NCBI GenBank assembly: GCA_032622095.1
Contig: CP136066.1
Coordinates: forward strand, 54,092,609 to 54,156,608
Reading direction: 5' to 3'
Source: Siphonodentalium dalli
Taxonomy: Eukaryota; Mollusca; Scaphopoda; Gadilida; Siphonodentaliidae
DNA: 64,000 nucleotides
Shown: piece by piece, positions 23,464-34,245 of the stretch
Layout: the number at the start of each line of letters is the position of its first letter
Numbering within the stretch: the stretch's first letter is position 1
Made by a program: the position numbers and the translations under genes
The notes under the pieces: generated by a model
What the model was told of the DNA's origin: nothing
Seen by the model: only the letters and a program-made list of their open reading frames with translations
Databases searched by the model: none

Positions 23464-23855
23464 CCCTTTACCCAACAGAAGGGCCCTGTGCCAATGCATT
23501 CTCTTATATATGCGAGTCGACCATAGGTCGCCTCGCATATATAAGAGAATGCATTGGCTTAACACATTAAAAATTATAAAATTGTTAAAGAATGTAAGAA
23601 AAAATGGTAAAAAGTATTAAAAAAAGATTTTTTTTAGGCCAATGCATTCTCTTATATATGCGAGGCGACCTATGGTCGACTCGCATATATAAGAGAATGT
23701 ATTGGCACAGGGCATAACTGTAACTATCACAATGTGGTCAAGGAGCCGGTTCCAATGATATCCATATTTGTATGGTTCTATTGAGACAGACCGAAGATAT
23801 TTTAGGCTGTTGAAGCTTTATTTGGCCGGTTTTGGCCGGTTTGTTGGTTAAAGGG
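23464..23855. mobile_element. Family A hairpin MITE, full length
   Basis: Between TTAA 23460-23463 and 23856-23859. Two perfect hairpin cassettes in inverse orientation; spacer aaaattataaaattgttaaag. The tail has a duplicated 'ttggccggtt'. Nearly identical to 3943-4325 in the same orientation. Confidence 0.85.
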
Positions 23856-23994
23856 TTAAATCAGCCCTTGCAATTTAAATCTACATTCAGAAGAGCTATA
23901 AGTTTTGCCACATAAAAATATTTATATGGTTTATAACACTAGTATCAAGTGGTAATATGACAACCAAGTCTGGATATAAAGTCTTATAACATTT

Positions 23995-24350
23995 GCAGAA
24001 TGTAATCTCCCACACAGTGGGGCAGCTTCACCAAATTCACCCTCTGGGGACCTCATTCTGCATAGACTTCATCTTCTGGGTAGTATCTCGAGTCTCAAAT
24101 TAACATTGTTTTTAGTTCCCTTCTGTTAAGTTTCTATATCCCCTAATTTGAAGAAGACAAACTGCAAAATCGAGGTGACTAATGGGTGAACATCCAACTT
24201 CAACGGGGGAATTTCAATCTGATCCTAGGTCTCCCATAGCAGTTTATGAGCAGAATGAGGTTCCCAGAGGGTGAATTTGGTGCATCTAGACTGCTGTGCG
24301 AGATAGCATCACTAAATTCAACCTCGGGAGACCTCATTTTGCAAATATCA
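23995..24350. mobile_element. Family B MITE, partial
   Basis: The first palindrome is truncated (24004-24062) and the second is complete but diverged (24245-24345). It includes the usual spacer text 'cctaatttgaagaagac'. Confidence 0.65.
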
Positions 24351-24399
24351 CTCTCTATCCAGGCTTGGGGACAGCTTATTAAGATTACTGTATACTTAC

Positions 24400-24530
24400 T
24401 TTTGTTTCAAGAACACCACAATCTTTGGCCTTCGCTTCAACCAGAACTTTACACTTATTTTTTACTTCCTTCAATTCTCTGTCTGCTCCACGCAAGAGAA
24501 TATTCAAGTCATGAACTTCTCCAATTTTTA
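24400..24530 (-). CDS. KIF15: KIF15-like exon o: coiled coil with EVHDL block
   Basis: 131 bp, acceptor gttttcag, donor AAA|gtaagt. Two bases complete Leu, then 43 codons beginning KIGEVHDLNILLRGADRELK. The EVHDLxxxLxxADxEL block is conserved in KIF15 and was an independent check on the exon order. Confidence 0.9.
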
Positions 24531-24759
24531 CTGAAAACATGAGAAACATTAAGTATATTGTTTTAAAGCATTCCTTTCCTAACCCCAGAAACATGAAATT
24601 CAAGTTAATTCAAAATTCCTTTTTCTCTTATATTACTGGAAGTGGCAAATTTAAATTATACATACTGATTTCTCTGGTTTTTTTGTTTGTTTTATGTTTG
24701 TTTTTTTTTAATTAGAAATTTAGTACTTTATAAATAAAATTTTAGCTGTTGTCAGTTAG

Positions 24760-24930
24760 GTATTTTAATTATGATTCAACTTATTTTAATTTGCATAAAA
24801 TTGATATGCTACCCTGTGCTATGTATGTGTTTATTTATATATGTATTTGTTTTACAGTCGGTCAAAAGCTCTTAATATGTTTAAATACCTCCGACTTTTT
24901 AAATAAAATTTATCTTATCTTATCTAATGA
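24760..24930 (+). repeat. Possible 3' tail of a non-LTR retrotransposon
   Basis: It ends in aaataaaatttatcttatct followed by tatct, a short tandem tail typical of LINE 3' ends. No reverse transcriptase frame is seen upstream. The preceding text (acagtcggtcaaaagctctt) is consistent with a 3' untranslated end. Low certainty. Confidence 0.35.
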
Positions 24931-25121
24931 AGAAAGTTAAAGGAATTAGAAATTAGATGATAATTAATAATTAGCTTCTAATTATGTACCATCTCAAAAC
25001 TTCTATCTCACAACTGTTTGCATAGTCTTATTATTAGATCAAAATTTCTTGTTTTGGCATCTCTGTGATTGATCATCAACTGTCACTTCTATTGGGTGTA
25101 GTTTTGGAGATCCTGGGTACC

Positions 25122-25185
25122 TTAACCCTTTCAGTGCCAAGTCTGATTTTTGTATCAACCCATATTTCCTTGATCATTTTTCAAA
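25122..25185. repeat. Family E MITE left-end fragment
   Basis: TTAACCCTTTCAGTGCCAAGTC followed by tgatttttgtatcaacccatat, as in the family E elements at 26545, 40361 and 49510; the rest is missing. Confidence 0.6.
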
Positions 25186-25500
25186 TTTATTGATTACAAT
25201 AATGTTAATTCAGTTTGAGATTCGATGCAATTCCAAATGTTTCGCCCAAATCGATTTTAGATTTTATTAAAATTAAAAACACCAGATTCACTGGGTCTTA
25301 GTAAATATACACTATTGAGTATCTGTATCTATATCGTTAGGCTGCAGAACTGGTAAGAAAGAGGTTGCGCATGTTCTACATACATGATCACTTGAATGAA
25401 CACAGGAATTGATGTGTGTTACAGATGTGGTGTTTGTTAGGTTAGGTTTTAGTGTCATTTTAGTTGCTGGACCATGCCCATATCACGATGAGTAACATAC

Positions 25501-25606
25501 AGTTGAGATTCTCAGCTGCTTCCTCCGCATTCTTGTGCATATCCACCACTTTGTGATTCAGTATCATCGACTTTTCCATCCAGTCTTTTGATTCTTTTTT
25601 GGACAA
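25501..25606 (-). CDS. KIF15: KIF15-like exon n: coiled coil
   Basis: 106 bp, acceptor tcttgtcag, donor AACT|gtatgt, ends after one base. It encodes LSKKESKDWMEKSMILNHKV and AEEAAENLN. The ExxDWxxK pattern resembles the KIF15 stalk segment before the SEVHDL block, and the split codon becomes Leu with the next exon. Confidence 0.86.
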
Positions 25607-25758
25607 CTGACAAGAAAAAAAGTTTAATATATCACATTTTATAGACGGAAAGAATATTTTCAAATTTTATGATTATTTTAGTATTCAGTGAGTCATTATT
25701 TGTGAAACAAGCTAAATGGTCAATAGAAGCAAATGGTAGTTTCCACAATCTGGTTTAA

Positions 25759-26215
25759 CCCTTTACCCGACAAAACGGCCAAAAACACCCAAATAAAGCT
25801 TCAACAGCCTAAAATATCTTCGGTCTGTCTCAATAACACCATACAAATATGGATATCATTGGAACCGGTTCATTGACCACATTGTGATGGTTACAGTTAT
25901 GCCCTGTGCCAATGCATTCTTTTATATATGCGAGTCGACCATAGGTCGCCTCGCATATATAAGAGAATGCATTGGCCTAAAAACATTCTTTTTTTAACAC
26001 GTTTTACCATTTTTTCTTACATTCTTTAACAATTTTATAATTTTTGCTTACATTTTTTAACAATTTTTATAATATTTTTCTACATTCTTTGACAATTTTA
26101 TCATTTTTAATATGTGTTAAGCCAATGCATTCTCTTATAAATGCGAGGCGACCTATGGTCGACTCGCATATATAAGAGAATGCATTGGCACAGGGCCGTT
26201 CTGTTGGGTAAAGTT
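25759..26215. mobile_element. Family A hairpin MITE with lengthened spacer
   Basis: TTAA 25755-25758 and 26216-26219. It is in inverse orientation to 3943. The spacer between the two hairpins is expanded by repeats of 'ttttacattctttaacaattttata'. The right terminus has decayed (ggtaaagtttt). Confidence 0.8.
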
Positions 26216-26544
26216 TTAAAGTGGAGAAGCCGTTTATTTGAGTTTATGTGTAATTGGCACTGCACTGCCCTCAAAATAAAGTGTTAAAGCCAAAATACAT
26301 CTAATAATATTCGCTTTTGAATTTTTCCTGATATCGACATAGGTCGATAAATACCTGAACTACCTTTTTTATGAGAATTATATGTCACACAAGGACGCAT
26401 TGAAGTCATAAAAAATACAACTTCAAACACAATGTAAGAGGCCCCCATATAAAAACGGTGCCATTTGAATTCATCAGAATTCTGGAAATGGAAACGGAAT
26501 AACCAGAAAAAGTTTATTGCATTATCTCAACATGAAACTATTAA

Positions 26545-26775
26545 CCCTTTGAGTGCCAGGTCCGATTTTTGTATCAACCCATATATCCTGTGCCAATGCA
26601 TTCTCTTATATATGCGAGTCAACCATAGGTCGCCTCGCATATATAAGAGAATGCATTGGCCTAACAATTTTTCATCATTTGTTATTATTTTTGACAATTT
26701 TTTTCAATTTTAATAATTTTTTCTTATATTCTTTAACTCTTTCAGTATTTTGTAGGTTTAGTGCCAGGGAATCTT
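26545..26775. mobile_element. Family E MITE carrying one hairpin
   Basis: TTAA 26541-26544, left end CCCTTTGAGTGCCAGGTCCGATTTTTGTATC, a single 67-bp cassette (26586-26660), and a decayed right end (ttgtaggtttagtgccagg). Confidence 0.75.
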
Positions 26776-27369
26776 ACGTTTTTCATGGGCATCAAAATTA
26801 TTACTATGAATAATTGGTAATAGTTTTGAGTTATAACATGCCCCTAAGGTTTTATCCAGTTTGTTTTTAAATTCGCTATAGCATGCTTAAGCATACCCAA
26901 ACAAAATTCAACCCAAATTTAAAAAAAAAAATTTAGGGCCGATTTTACAGACCGTATCGTGTAGGAATGTTTGGAGATACCTCTTACCATATTAGTTATA
27001 CATAATTTGGGGGGTATCGAACAAGCCATGTCCTTTTATAACAGTGATTATAACAATAACCAGCTTTATGCTTTGGCGATGTCTTGGTAGCTTATATCTA
27101 CCTATAATTATTTCTTCCAATTTACTGCTTAGACCCAGTTGATACTTTTATATGGTATGTACATATACACCAACACTATATCTGTTGAAGTCTGAGCACT
27201 ACTTAAGGCTTTAAACAATTGTAGCGGTCGAATTGTAAATATAGAAGGCTGATGACTTCTCTGCTCAAGAAGAGGACTCGGGTGAGATTCAGTGAATCTC
27301 AAAAAGAACGGGGAGTAGTGTAGCGGTCTCATTGTATGACTTCTCTGCTCGAGAGGTCTAGATCTCTTG

Positions 27370-27473
27370 GTCACAGCCATAGACGCTTTGTGTGCTCACC
27401 AAAGTTAAGCAAAGTCAAGCTCGGTTAGTCCTTGGATGGGTGACCGGCTTGGGATTCCGGGTGCTGCCAACTT
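27370..27473 (+). pseudogene. 5S rRNA-derived sequence (pseudogene or head of a 5S-derived SINE)
   Basis: The text gtcacagccatagac, then AAAGTTAAGCAAAGTCAAGC, CGGTTAGTCCTTGGATGGGT and GACCGGCTTGGGATTCCGGG matches eukaryotic 5S rRNA in order, including the box A and box C positions of its internal promoter. About 104 bases against 120: part of the middle (the loop B to loop C stretch) is missing and the 3' end is altered. I infer a pseudogene or a 5S-derived SINE rather than a working gene. Confidence 0.75.
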
Positions 27474-27540
27474 TCGGTGCGACTTCCGCACTTCTTTCTC
27501 TCGTTTTGTTTACTACTCAAAATTTATTCTGATTCAGAAG

Positions 27541-27990
27541 TAGGCCCGAGAATATGGTGCCGGACATTTGCACAATGAGGTCCCCGGAAGGAGAATTTAG
27601 CGAGGCTACCCCACACAGTGGCCTAGCATCACTAAATTCACCCTCTGGGGACCTCATTCTGCATAGACCTCATCATCTCTGAAACGTATCTTTATTATCA
27701 AATTAACTATTTTTTTTAGTTTCTTTAGAAAGTTTCTTTTTTAGTTTAGGTTCTCGATATCCTCAAATTGTCAGAAGACACATTGCATAATCGAGGTGTA
27801 CAATGGGTGAACATCACAATATTCACCATCTGAAAACTTAAATCTGAGTCTAGGTCTCCCATAGCAGATGAGGTCTAAGCAGAATGAGGTACACAGAGGG
27901 TGAATTTAGTGATGCTACCCCGCTGTATGGAGTAGCATCACTAAATTCACCCTCTGGGGACCTCATTCTGCATGTCTGGCATATTCTCAG
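27541..27990. mobile_element. Family B MITE, full length, ending near an exon
   Basis: Outer inverted ends are TAGGCCCGAGAATATGGTGCC and the inverse of GGCATATTCTCAGGCCTG. Flanks ttcagaag and tttagaat resemble an 8-bp duplication with mismatches. Palindromes lie at 27575-27662 and 27880-27970. The element ends about 25 bp before the donor of the exon at 28023. Confidence 0.7.
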
Positions 27991-28022
27991 GCCTGTTTAG
28001 AATTGAACTGTGTTTGACTAAC

Positions 28023-28130
28023 CTCATTAAATTGGTCGAGTTGCTGGTCCAAATTATTCTTCTGCTGTTTGAGATTTACAATTTGAGCTTCCATCTGCTT
28101 CATTGTTTGTTCATATTCAGTGTTCTTTAT
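28023..28130 (-). CDS. KIF15: KIF15-like exon m: coiled coil
   Basis: 108 bp, phase 0 to 0, acceptor ttttgcag, donor GAG|gttagt. It encodes IKNTEYEQTMKQMEAQIVNL and 16 more residues rich in Gln, Asn and Leu in heptad spacing. A palindromic repeat ends about 25 bp beyond the donor. Confidence 0.85.
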
Positions 28131-28289
28131 CTGCAAAAAAAATCATGCATTCAGATACTTATAATGAATCTTGTCCACCAAAGTAGACTCAATGAGAAAG
28201 AATCCAATTGGTAATTTTTTATTTATGCCATATTTAAAAAATAATTTGTTTTCCCTCTCCCGACCGAAACATTTTTTTTTTGCTGCCGA

Positions 28290-28412
28290 AAAGTCAGATG
28301 AGTGTATTTTGCACTAATCCATGGCTCAAATTCATTCATTTGTTGCATATATTCTTTTGAGTATTATAGGAGATGGTCCCATAAATGGCCGGATTTAGCA
28401 CACAGTACCCTT
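28290..28412. repeat. Family F fragment
   Basis: The text attttgcactaatccatggctcaaattcattcatttgttgc to ggatttagcacacagtacccttttaa corresponds to the right end of the family F copy at 39639-40085. It runs directly into the TTAA of the next element. Confidence 0.65.
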
Positions 28413-28416
28413 TTAA

Positions 28417-28793
28417 CCCTTTACCCAACAAACCGGCCAAAACCGGCCAAATAAAGCTTCAACATCCTAAAATATCTTCGGTCTGTCTCAATAGAACCAT
28501 ACAAATATGGATATCATTGGAACCGGCTCCTTGACCACATTGTGATAGTTACAGTTATGCCCTGTGCCAATGCATTCTCTTATATATGCGAGTCGACCAT
28601 AGGTCGCCTCGCATATATAAGAGAATGCATTGGCCTAAAAACACTTTTTACCATTTTTTCTTACATTCTTTAACAATTTTATAATTTTTAATGTGTTAAG
28701 CCAATGCATTCTCTTATATATGCGAGGCGACCTATGGTCGACTCGCATATATAAGAGAATGCATTGGCACAGGGCCCTTCTGTTGGGTAAAGG
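28417..28793. mobile_element. Family A hairpin MITE, right end truncated
   Basis: TTAA 28413-28416 on the left. Two perfect cassettes and tgttgggtaaagga on the right without the closing TTAA. Orientation opposite to 3943. Confidence 0.8.
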
Positions 28794-28831
28794 ATGGCCT
28801 TACTGTGTTTGCTTCTCTATGAGTTTATTAA

Positions 28832-29194
28832 AGACATATTATGGAATTGTTCGTGTGCGTGAAACTGACCAGTTGGTATTCAGGAGCTATGCCTACTGGA
28901 GGAATGTAGTATTCCACTAACATCGCAAAATTTCAAGTAAATCGACCGTACCACTCCATAGAAAACATTGTCCGAACTACGCTCAATTGTAAATATTTAC
29001 TTCTTTATTCGGGACGCAACTATTGGTGATAAACTAACGAAAACAATTTCACCGCCAAGAATCACTGCATGTAATTAATATATAAGAATGACGGTGTGTT
29101 GTCAATTTGGATATAATGCTTGTAAAAATAACTACTTTGAGCAAGATATTCTCCATTTCTATTTGATCACCCTACCGGAGTGTTTCACATCACT
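28832..29194. mobile_element. Family G element
   Basis: TTAA 28828-28831 and 29195-29198; AGACATATTATGGAATTGTT to CCGGAGTGTTTCACATCAC. Its right TTAA is also the left TTAA of the following family C element. Confidence 0.75.
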
Positions 29195-29198
29195 TTAA

Positions 29199-29450
29199 CC
29201 CTTTCTTTACAATATAGTCAATGACGAGTAGTTGCCCTAGAAAATGTTACGACAATAAGTTCAACAAATGACCATAAACTGTTTCTTGAACATATTATCT
29301 GAGCATTTCCCACCAATGAACAGGTATCCTTCTGCACTTGTATTATCTGTCATCTTCTTATATTTCCTCATTATCCCTCCAGATGAATAATTGACAATTC
29401 CAATGTACTTTTCTGACTGAAAATGGGAGAATCCATTCAGTTAAGGGTTA
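29199..29450. mobile_element. Family C MITE
   Basis: CCCTTTCTTTACAATATAGTC to gggagaatccattcagttaaggg. The palindrome around aataagttcaacaaatgacc has partly decayed. It shares a TTAA with the family G copy on its left. Confidence 0.7.
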
Positions 29451-29535
29451 TCCCTTTTCTCAATCCCACTGCAATGAGCATCACCTTTACATGTTGAGTG
29501 GGCATCGCAAACTAGAAATTATTGTCACAACATAC

Positions 29536-29733
29536 CTGTAATTGTTTTACATCTTCCAGTAGAGTTTCATTGACTCCCTCAGCGATCTCGGCAGGAATGA
29601 CCTCATCTGACACCAGCTCAGGTGTAAAGTCGGCCTCAGAAAACAATGCTGCCCTGAGACAATCGCCAGCAGCTATAAAGTGATTGGATTTGCTCCTGAG
29701 ATCATAACTGGTCCTCCTGGGAGTTGAGAGTTT
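29536..29733 (-). CDS. KIF15: KIF15-like exon l: non-helical linker and next coil
   Basis: 198 bp, phase 0 to 0, acceptor atatttcag, donor CAG|gtatgt. It encodes 66 residues starting KLSTPRRTSYDLRSKSNHFI, with PELVSDEVIPAEIAEGVNET later. This matches the acidic proline-containing linker of KIF15 (a PVPPEM-like region) before the second half of the stalk. The STPRR segment is a possible phosphorylation site by inspection only. Confidence 0.87.
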
Positions 29734-30533
29734 CTGAAATATATGCAGCTAACATTTAAACATGGTCAAAATGACTCAATGTTTATATTGATCAGCTGAC
29801 TCTGCAATTTGTATCTTACTATAATTACAATCCACTTCATTTCCATAGTATTTTGCCATTAATTTCCAACTCATAAACCAAAAATCTTTGAAACCCATTG
29901 ATAATTGTTCACAATAACCCCGGGACAACGTTTCGGGACGGACAGATGGACAGACAGACGGAACCCATTGCTATATTCAGTGTATGGAACATATTGCTGC
30001 AGACATTGTCTTAGTTTCGCACTGTGGAAGTCTGCAGATTGTAAATTTGTTGAATGAGAAAAAATGACTACACATGTACCTTGATTATCAGCAATTTTAA
30101 ACCAGACACAAGCAGGGTCTAGGTTTAGGGGAGCAAACTAATTTATATTATTCTATACTCCTGTAAAATGTCTGTTAAATGTTTATATATGTTATTATTT
30201 TGATTGGAATAAAATATGTTTACACTAACCAAGGTCTGCCATGATAAAGAGCAAAGTTCTTATTTTAAACTTATAAGTTATACATCCAAGTCAAGAGCAT
30301 GCAACAATGTGGGTACCAGGCTTTTTAGTCGACGAAAATAATTCTGGCGACAACAATATTTTAGCCTAGGAATTTTGTTTTCTTATTAACAGCAGGGACT
30401 AGCCTATTGGGAGACATCTTCTTCCTATTTTTGTCCCAGGGTGAAGTGACTTACCTCTCAGTAAACATATGCCCCAACATAATAAACTGTATATAAAAGA
30501 TTATAAACTGATTACAATGGTGTTGTAACTCAC

Positions 30534-30827
30534 TATAGTGGTTTTATAAATGGGCTCTTTATGTTGTATAATACTTATTGGATCAGGGAGACGTGACTTC
30601 TCCGAATTTGATACATCTATGCTGGACGCTGACATATCTATACAAACCTCAACAGCTTTCATGTGATTATCATTTAAAGTCTGTTTCTCGATTTTAGAGT
30701 TGAGCTGCTGAGCATCCATCAATAGGTTAAGTTCTGCTATAGTCTGATTCAGCGACTGTATTTCAGAATCTTTTTTCATCAGCACTTTCTCCGTTTCCTG
30801 TTTCACTTCCTGTGATTCTTGTCTCAC
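30534..30827 (-). CDS. KIF15: KIF15-like exon k: coiled-coil stalk, largest exon
   Basis: 294 bp, phase 0 to 0, acceptor atacaaag, donor ATA|gtgagt. It encodes 98 residues that begin VRQESQEVKQETEKVLMKKD, run on as coiled coil to NDNHMKAVE, and then become a Ser- and Pro-containing linker (SASSIDVSNSEKSRLPDPIS). The linker corresponds in position to the non-helical break of KIF15. The acceptor lacks a long pyrimidine tract and is the least certain boundary. Confidence 0.85.
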
Positions 30828-30859
30828 CTTTGTATCAGAAAATAAGATGGAGATTCTAT

Positions 30860-31720
30860 TTAACCATTTCTATACTAAATGGAATCTCACTTTCAGTCAT
30901 AACAGTATTTATTAAACATCACTTTACTAACACTATTTCTGATTGGGCAAAAACAGTCACATGATAATCTGGGGAAAAGTCATATTGGACTCCCGAAAAT
31001 TTCACAGATTCATTTGGCAATCGAGTTATTTTTGACATCACATAGTCCTGATAAAAAAAAGTCATACTTGACTTGATTGAGTCGATTGATGAATTATTTA
31101 TTGAGACTCTGTTACGTCACGAAGTAACTCTATTGGCAAACGAAACGGTGACATTGTGATGCACACGCAATACCCTGGTGGATTTAGCAGATGTTTCAAT
31201 TCCGCATAGAGTTTTTTTTCACATCCGTGTTTACTGTTCCAAGTCATGCTTTCTGATGATCAAATACAAGCTTTTACAGGGAATTCAAAAAATAACCATG
31301 CACAAAAGATTTATTCCCAAAATTTGGATAAACATACAGATGGATAATAAAAATGTCATTATACAATGTTGTATCTGCGTGTCTCGTTCAATATGAATTT
31401 TCACCACAACCTGGACTTGTACAAGAAAAACACATACTGTACACAACATGGTATAATATCTTTATATTATTATACATCACTATTTCTGATTGAGAAAAAG
31501 TCATACTGGACTCCGAAAATGTCAAGAATATGCTACCTGACATCATGCGAGTCACGAAAGTTATATTGGACTGAGTCCAAAATGAAGTCCAATATGACTC
31601 TTCAAGGTTGTGGTGAAGACATATTGGACTTTTCACCACAACCTGAACTTGTACAAGAAAAACACATACTGTACACAACATTGTTTAATAACTTTATAAT
31701 ATTGGAAGGGTCTATTATTC
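30860..31720. repeat. Repeat-rich intron segment with duplicated block
   Basis: A family C terminus at 30862-30890. A block 'ttttcaccacaacctg(g/a)acttgtacaagaaaaacacatactgtacacaaca' occurs at 31398 and 31630. The motif 'gtcatattggactc' recurs in both orientations. The open frames here on both strands follow from this duplication and are not gene-like. Confidence 0.55.
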
Positions 31721-31724
31721 ATCT

Positions 31725-31822
31725 GTAGGGATGCTCATGAAATAAAGCAGATGGCAGATAATAACAAGTGCAGAAGGAATCCTATTCAAATGGGAAATGT
31801 TGAGATAAGTAGAAAGGGTTAG
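31725..31822. repeat. Family C fragment, inverted
   Basis: Inverse of the family C text: aataacaagtgcagaaggaatcc, then gagataagtagaaagggtta, joined directly to the next element. Confidence 0.55.
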
Positions 31823-32054
31823 CCCTTTCATGACATGAGCTGCGCTGGTACAGCATTAAATATCATCTGCCAGGGCATTCTCTTAAGATATGCAAGTCTC
31901 CCATAGGAGCCTCGCATATATAAGAGAATGCACTGGCTTGTAAGATCAAAGTAAATATTGTTAGGCCAATGCATTCTATGGGCGACTCGCATATATAAGA
32001 TAATGCACTGGCACAGGGTTTTTGCAAAAATTCAGGAAGCTCCAGTCATGAAAG
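31823..32054. mobile_element. Family D hairpin MITE, second hairpin shortened
   Basis: CCCTTTCATGACATGAGCTG to GCTCCAGTCATGAAAGGGA. The first hairpin is diverged; the second lacks most of its left arm (gcattctatgggcgactcgc). Confidence 0.7.
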
Positions 32055-32631
32055 GGATATTAATGCATTTAAAGATGTATTCAAGGTGCCAACTTCTAGG
32101 ATGACAATCTTCATATGACTCAGTTTAGCTCCACTACTAACTTATTTATCTAGAAAACAGCACTCGAAATTAATAATAAATCGCCACGGCAACATGTTGC
32201 CATGGTTATCATTTACCACGGCACTTCCGTAATGAGGGGTTCCATTTGTAATACACCGTGTATTGTTATTAAAATAATTTCTCAATTCCCGATGCTGATA
32301 GGAGAGCATGATGATCAATGGTACAGTATCTAACAATCCTCCTGTGTTAGAAATATGCGAAACAATTTTAGTTATGCGGGGATGGACGTGGTCACATTCC
32401 TATTTTCGTGATATGTTTAACATTCGGTATTAACTGGTTCAGTGCTGAAAGCTTAAATAGAGTTTGTCAGGTAATATTTTTGAAATATTGTTACATGTAT
32501 AATTAAATTGGGACACTCTGAAGTTTGAATGGATGCCGAATGATAAAATTGTCAGAAAAGGTACTTCTATTGCGAAAAGTTTGAGACAAATGACTAATTG
32601 TTTTGCCCAATGGTGTCCGACAACCAAGCCT

Positions 32632-33094
32632 AATGAGGCATCCAGGCTTATAACCATAGCCTATATAATAAGACATCCAGGCCCATAACCATAGCCTAAT
32701 GAGACATCCAGGCCTATAACCATAGCCTAATGAGACATCCAGGCCCATAACCATAGCCTAATGAGACATCCAGGCCCATAACCATAGCCTAATGAGACAT
32801 CCAGGCCCATAACCATAACCTAATGAGACATCCAGGCCCATAACCATAGCCTAATGAGACATCCAGGCCCATAACCATAGCCTAATGAGACATCCAGGCC
32901 CATAACCATAGCCTAATGAGACATCCAGGCCCATAACCATAGCCTAATGAGACATCCAGGCCTATAACCATAGCCTAATGAGACATCCAGGCTCATAACC
33001 ATAGCCTAATGAGACATCCAGGCCCATAACCATAGCCTAATGAGACATCCAGGCCCATAACCATAGCCTAATGAGACATCCAGGCTCATAACCT
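32632..33094. repeat. 31-bp minisatellite, about 13 regular plus degraded copies
   Basis: Unit aatgagacatccaggcccat plus aaccatagcct. Regular 31-base register from 32698 to 33100, with less regular units before it. Few variants (cccat, ctcat, cctat), so recently homogenised. Confidence 0.95.
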
Positions 33095-33199
33095 AATCAC
33101 AATGACCCCCCAATAAAGTTGACAAGAGCAGCGCAAAAAAGTCAATGCGGCGCTGTCTGAGACTCAAATAATATATTTGTTTTGGCCTTATTACTTATA

Positions 33200-33386
33200 C
33201 AGTAATGCTCTAAGTTATCGACTCCTTAACCACAGCAGAATTATGGGTAACTTTTCAGGATTTAGTTGGAAATATGGCTTGTTGCCATTTCCGATGAATG
33301 GCAACAAGCCATATTTCCGACGAAATCCTGAAAAGTTACCCATAATTCTGCTGTGGTTAAGGAGTCGCTTACTTAGAGCATTACTG
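33200..33386. mobile_element. TA-flanked fold-back MITE (mariner-like)
   Basis: 187 bp, flanked by TA (33198-33199 and 33387-33388), with arms of about 90 bases: CAGTAATGCTCTAAGTTATC to its inverse GATxxCTTACTTAGAGCATTACTG. The arms nearly meet at a short centre (tccgatgaa). TA target and CAGT start fit Tc1/mariner-type non-autonomous elements. Confidence 0.75.
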
Positions 33387-33559
33387 TAACTGAAATTTAC
33401 AAGAAAGATAGGTATCGATTGTCTCCCGATTTTTAACATCAAACACACCTCAACCATTTAATAGATGTTCTTAAAATGCACGTAACCCCTTTCACTCATA
33501 AATACAATAATTGCTGCAACAAATATCTAGCTCAAACACTGCATGAGTTCCAGATAGCA

Positions 33560-33910
33560 GCAATCCGAATGTCTGATGTGACGGTTTAGAGATCACGTTA
33601 GTGACGTAGGTTTCCGAATGTCTGATGCGACTGTTTAGAGATTACATTAGAACGTAGGTTCCTGAATGTCTGATGCGACGGTTTGAGAGATTACGTTAGT
33701 GACGTAGTTTCCTGAATGTCTGATGCGACTGTTTAGAGATTACGTTAGTGACATAGGTTCCTGAATGTCTGATGCGACGGTTTAAAGATGACGTTAGTGA
33801 TGTAGGTTCCTGAATATCTAATGCGACTGTTTAAGAGATTACATTAGTGATGTAGGTTCCTGAATGCCTGATGCGACGGTTTAGAGATTACGTTAGTGAC
33901 ATAGGTTCAT
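33560..33910. repeat. 49-bp tandem repeat, about seven diverged copies
   Basis: Units of the form gaatgtctgatgcgacggtt tagagattacgttagtgacg taggttcct, with one- to two-base indels. It ends about 70 bases from the exon at 33981. Nothing coding. Confidence 0.85.
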
Positions 33911-33980
33911 GGCCCTGATTCTGGATAGCTGGAAAGGACATAGTGGGGACTTCTAGATACAATTTAAGATAATTCCATAC

Positions 33981-34075
33981 CTCATCTAATTCAGCCTGAA
34001 GACTTGTAACATGTGCTGTTGCTTTGTCGAGCTTCGCCTTTGTTTCGAAGTCTGCTTGTTGTGGTCTCTGTTGAT
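33981..34075 (-). CDS. KIF15: KIF15-like exon j: coiled-coil stalk
   Basis: 95 bp, acceptor ttcttacag, donor GAG|gtatgg. Two bases complete Asp, then 31 codons: QQRPQQADFETKAKLDKATA and HVTSLQAELDE. Heptad-like and highly charged. Frame and splice sites fit both neighbours. Confidence 0.85.
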
Positions 34076-34204
34076 CTGTAAGAATGCATACAAACCGACT
34101 GGTGACATTATTTCTATGTTTCAATGTTTATTATGCCTTTATAGCCATAAATGAATATGTAACATAAGCGAATTAGTAAGTTAACAAACAGATAATTTGT
34201 TACA

Positions 34205-34245
34205 TGATGATGATGAAGATGAAGATTATGATGATGACAATAATA
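34205..34245. repeat. ATG/GAT microsatellite
   Basis: Imperfect (atg)n/(gaa)n run: gatgatgatgaagatgaaga followed by ttatgatgatgac. Confidence 0.85.

Noticed and set aside
31366-31728. Overlapping open frames of 120 (plus) and 97 (minus) residues
   Set aside because: They come from a direct duplication of a 65-base block plus inverted motifs. Both strands look equally open and there is no homology.
32698-33100. CRISPR-like regular repeat of 31 bp
   Set aside because: Repeats are contiguous with no unique spacers, in an animal intron; this is a minisatellite.
33177-33457. Open frames on both strands (70 and 80 residues) that resemble each other
   Set aside because: They are the two arms of the fold-back MITE read in opposite directions.
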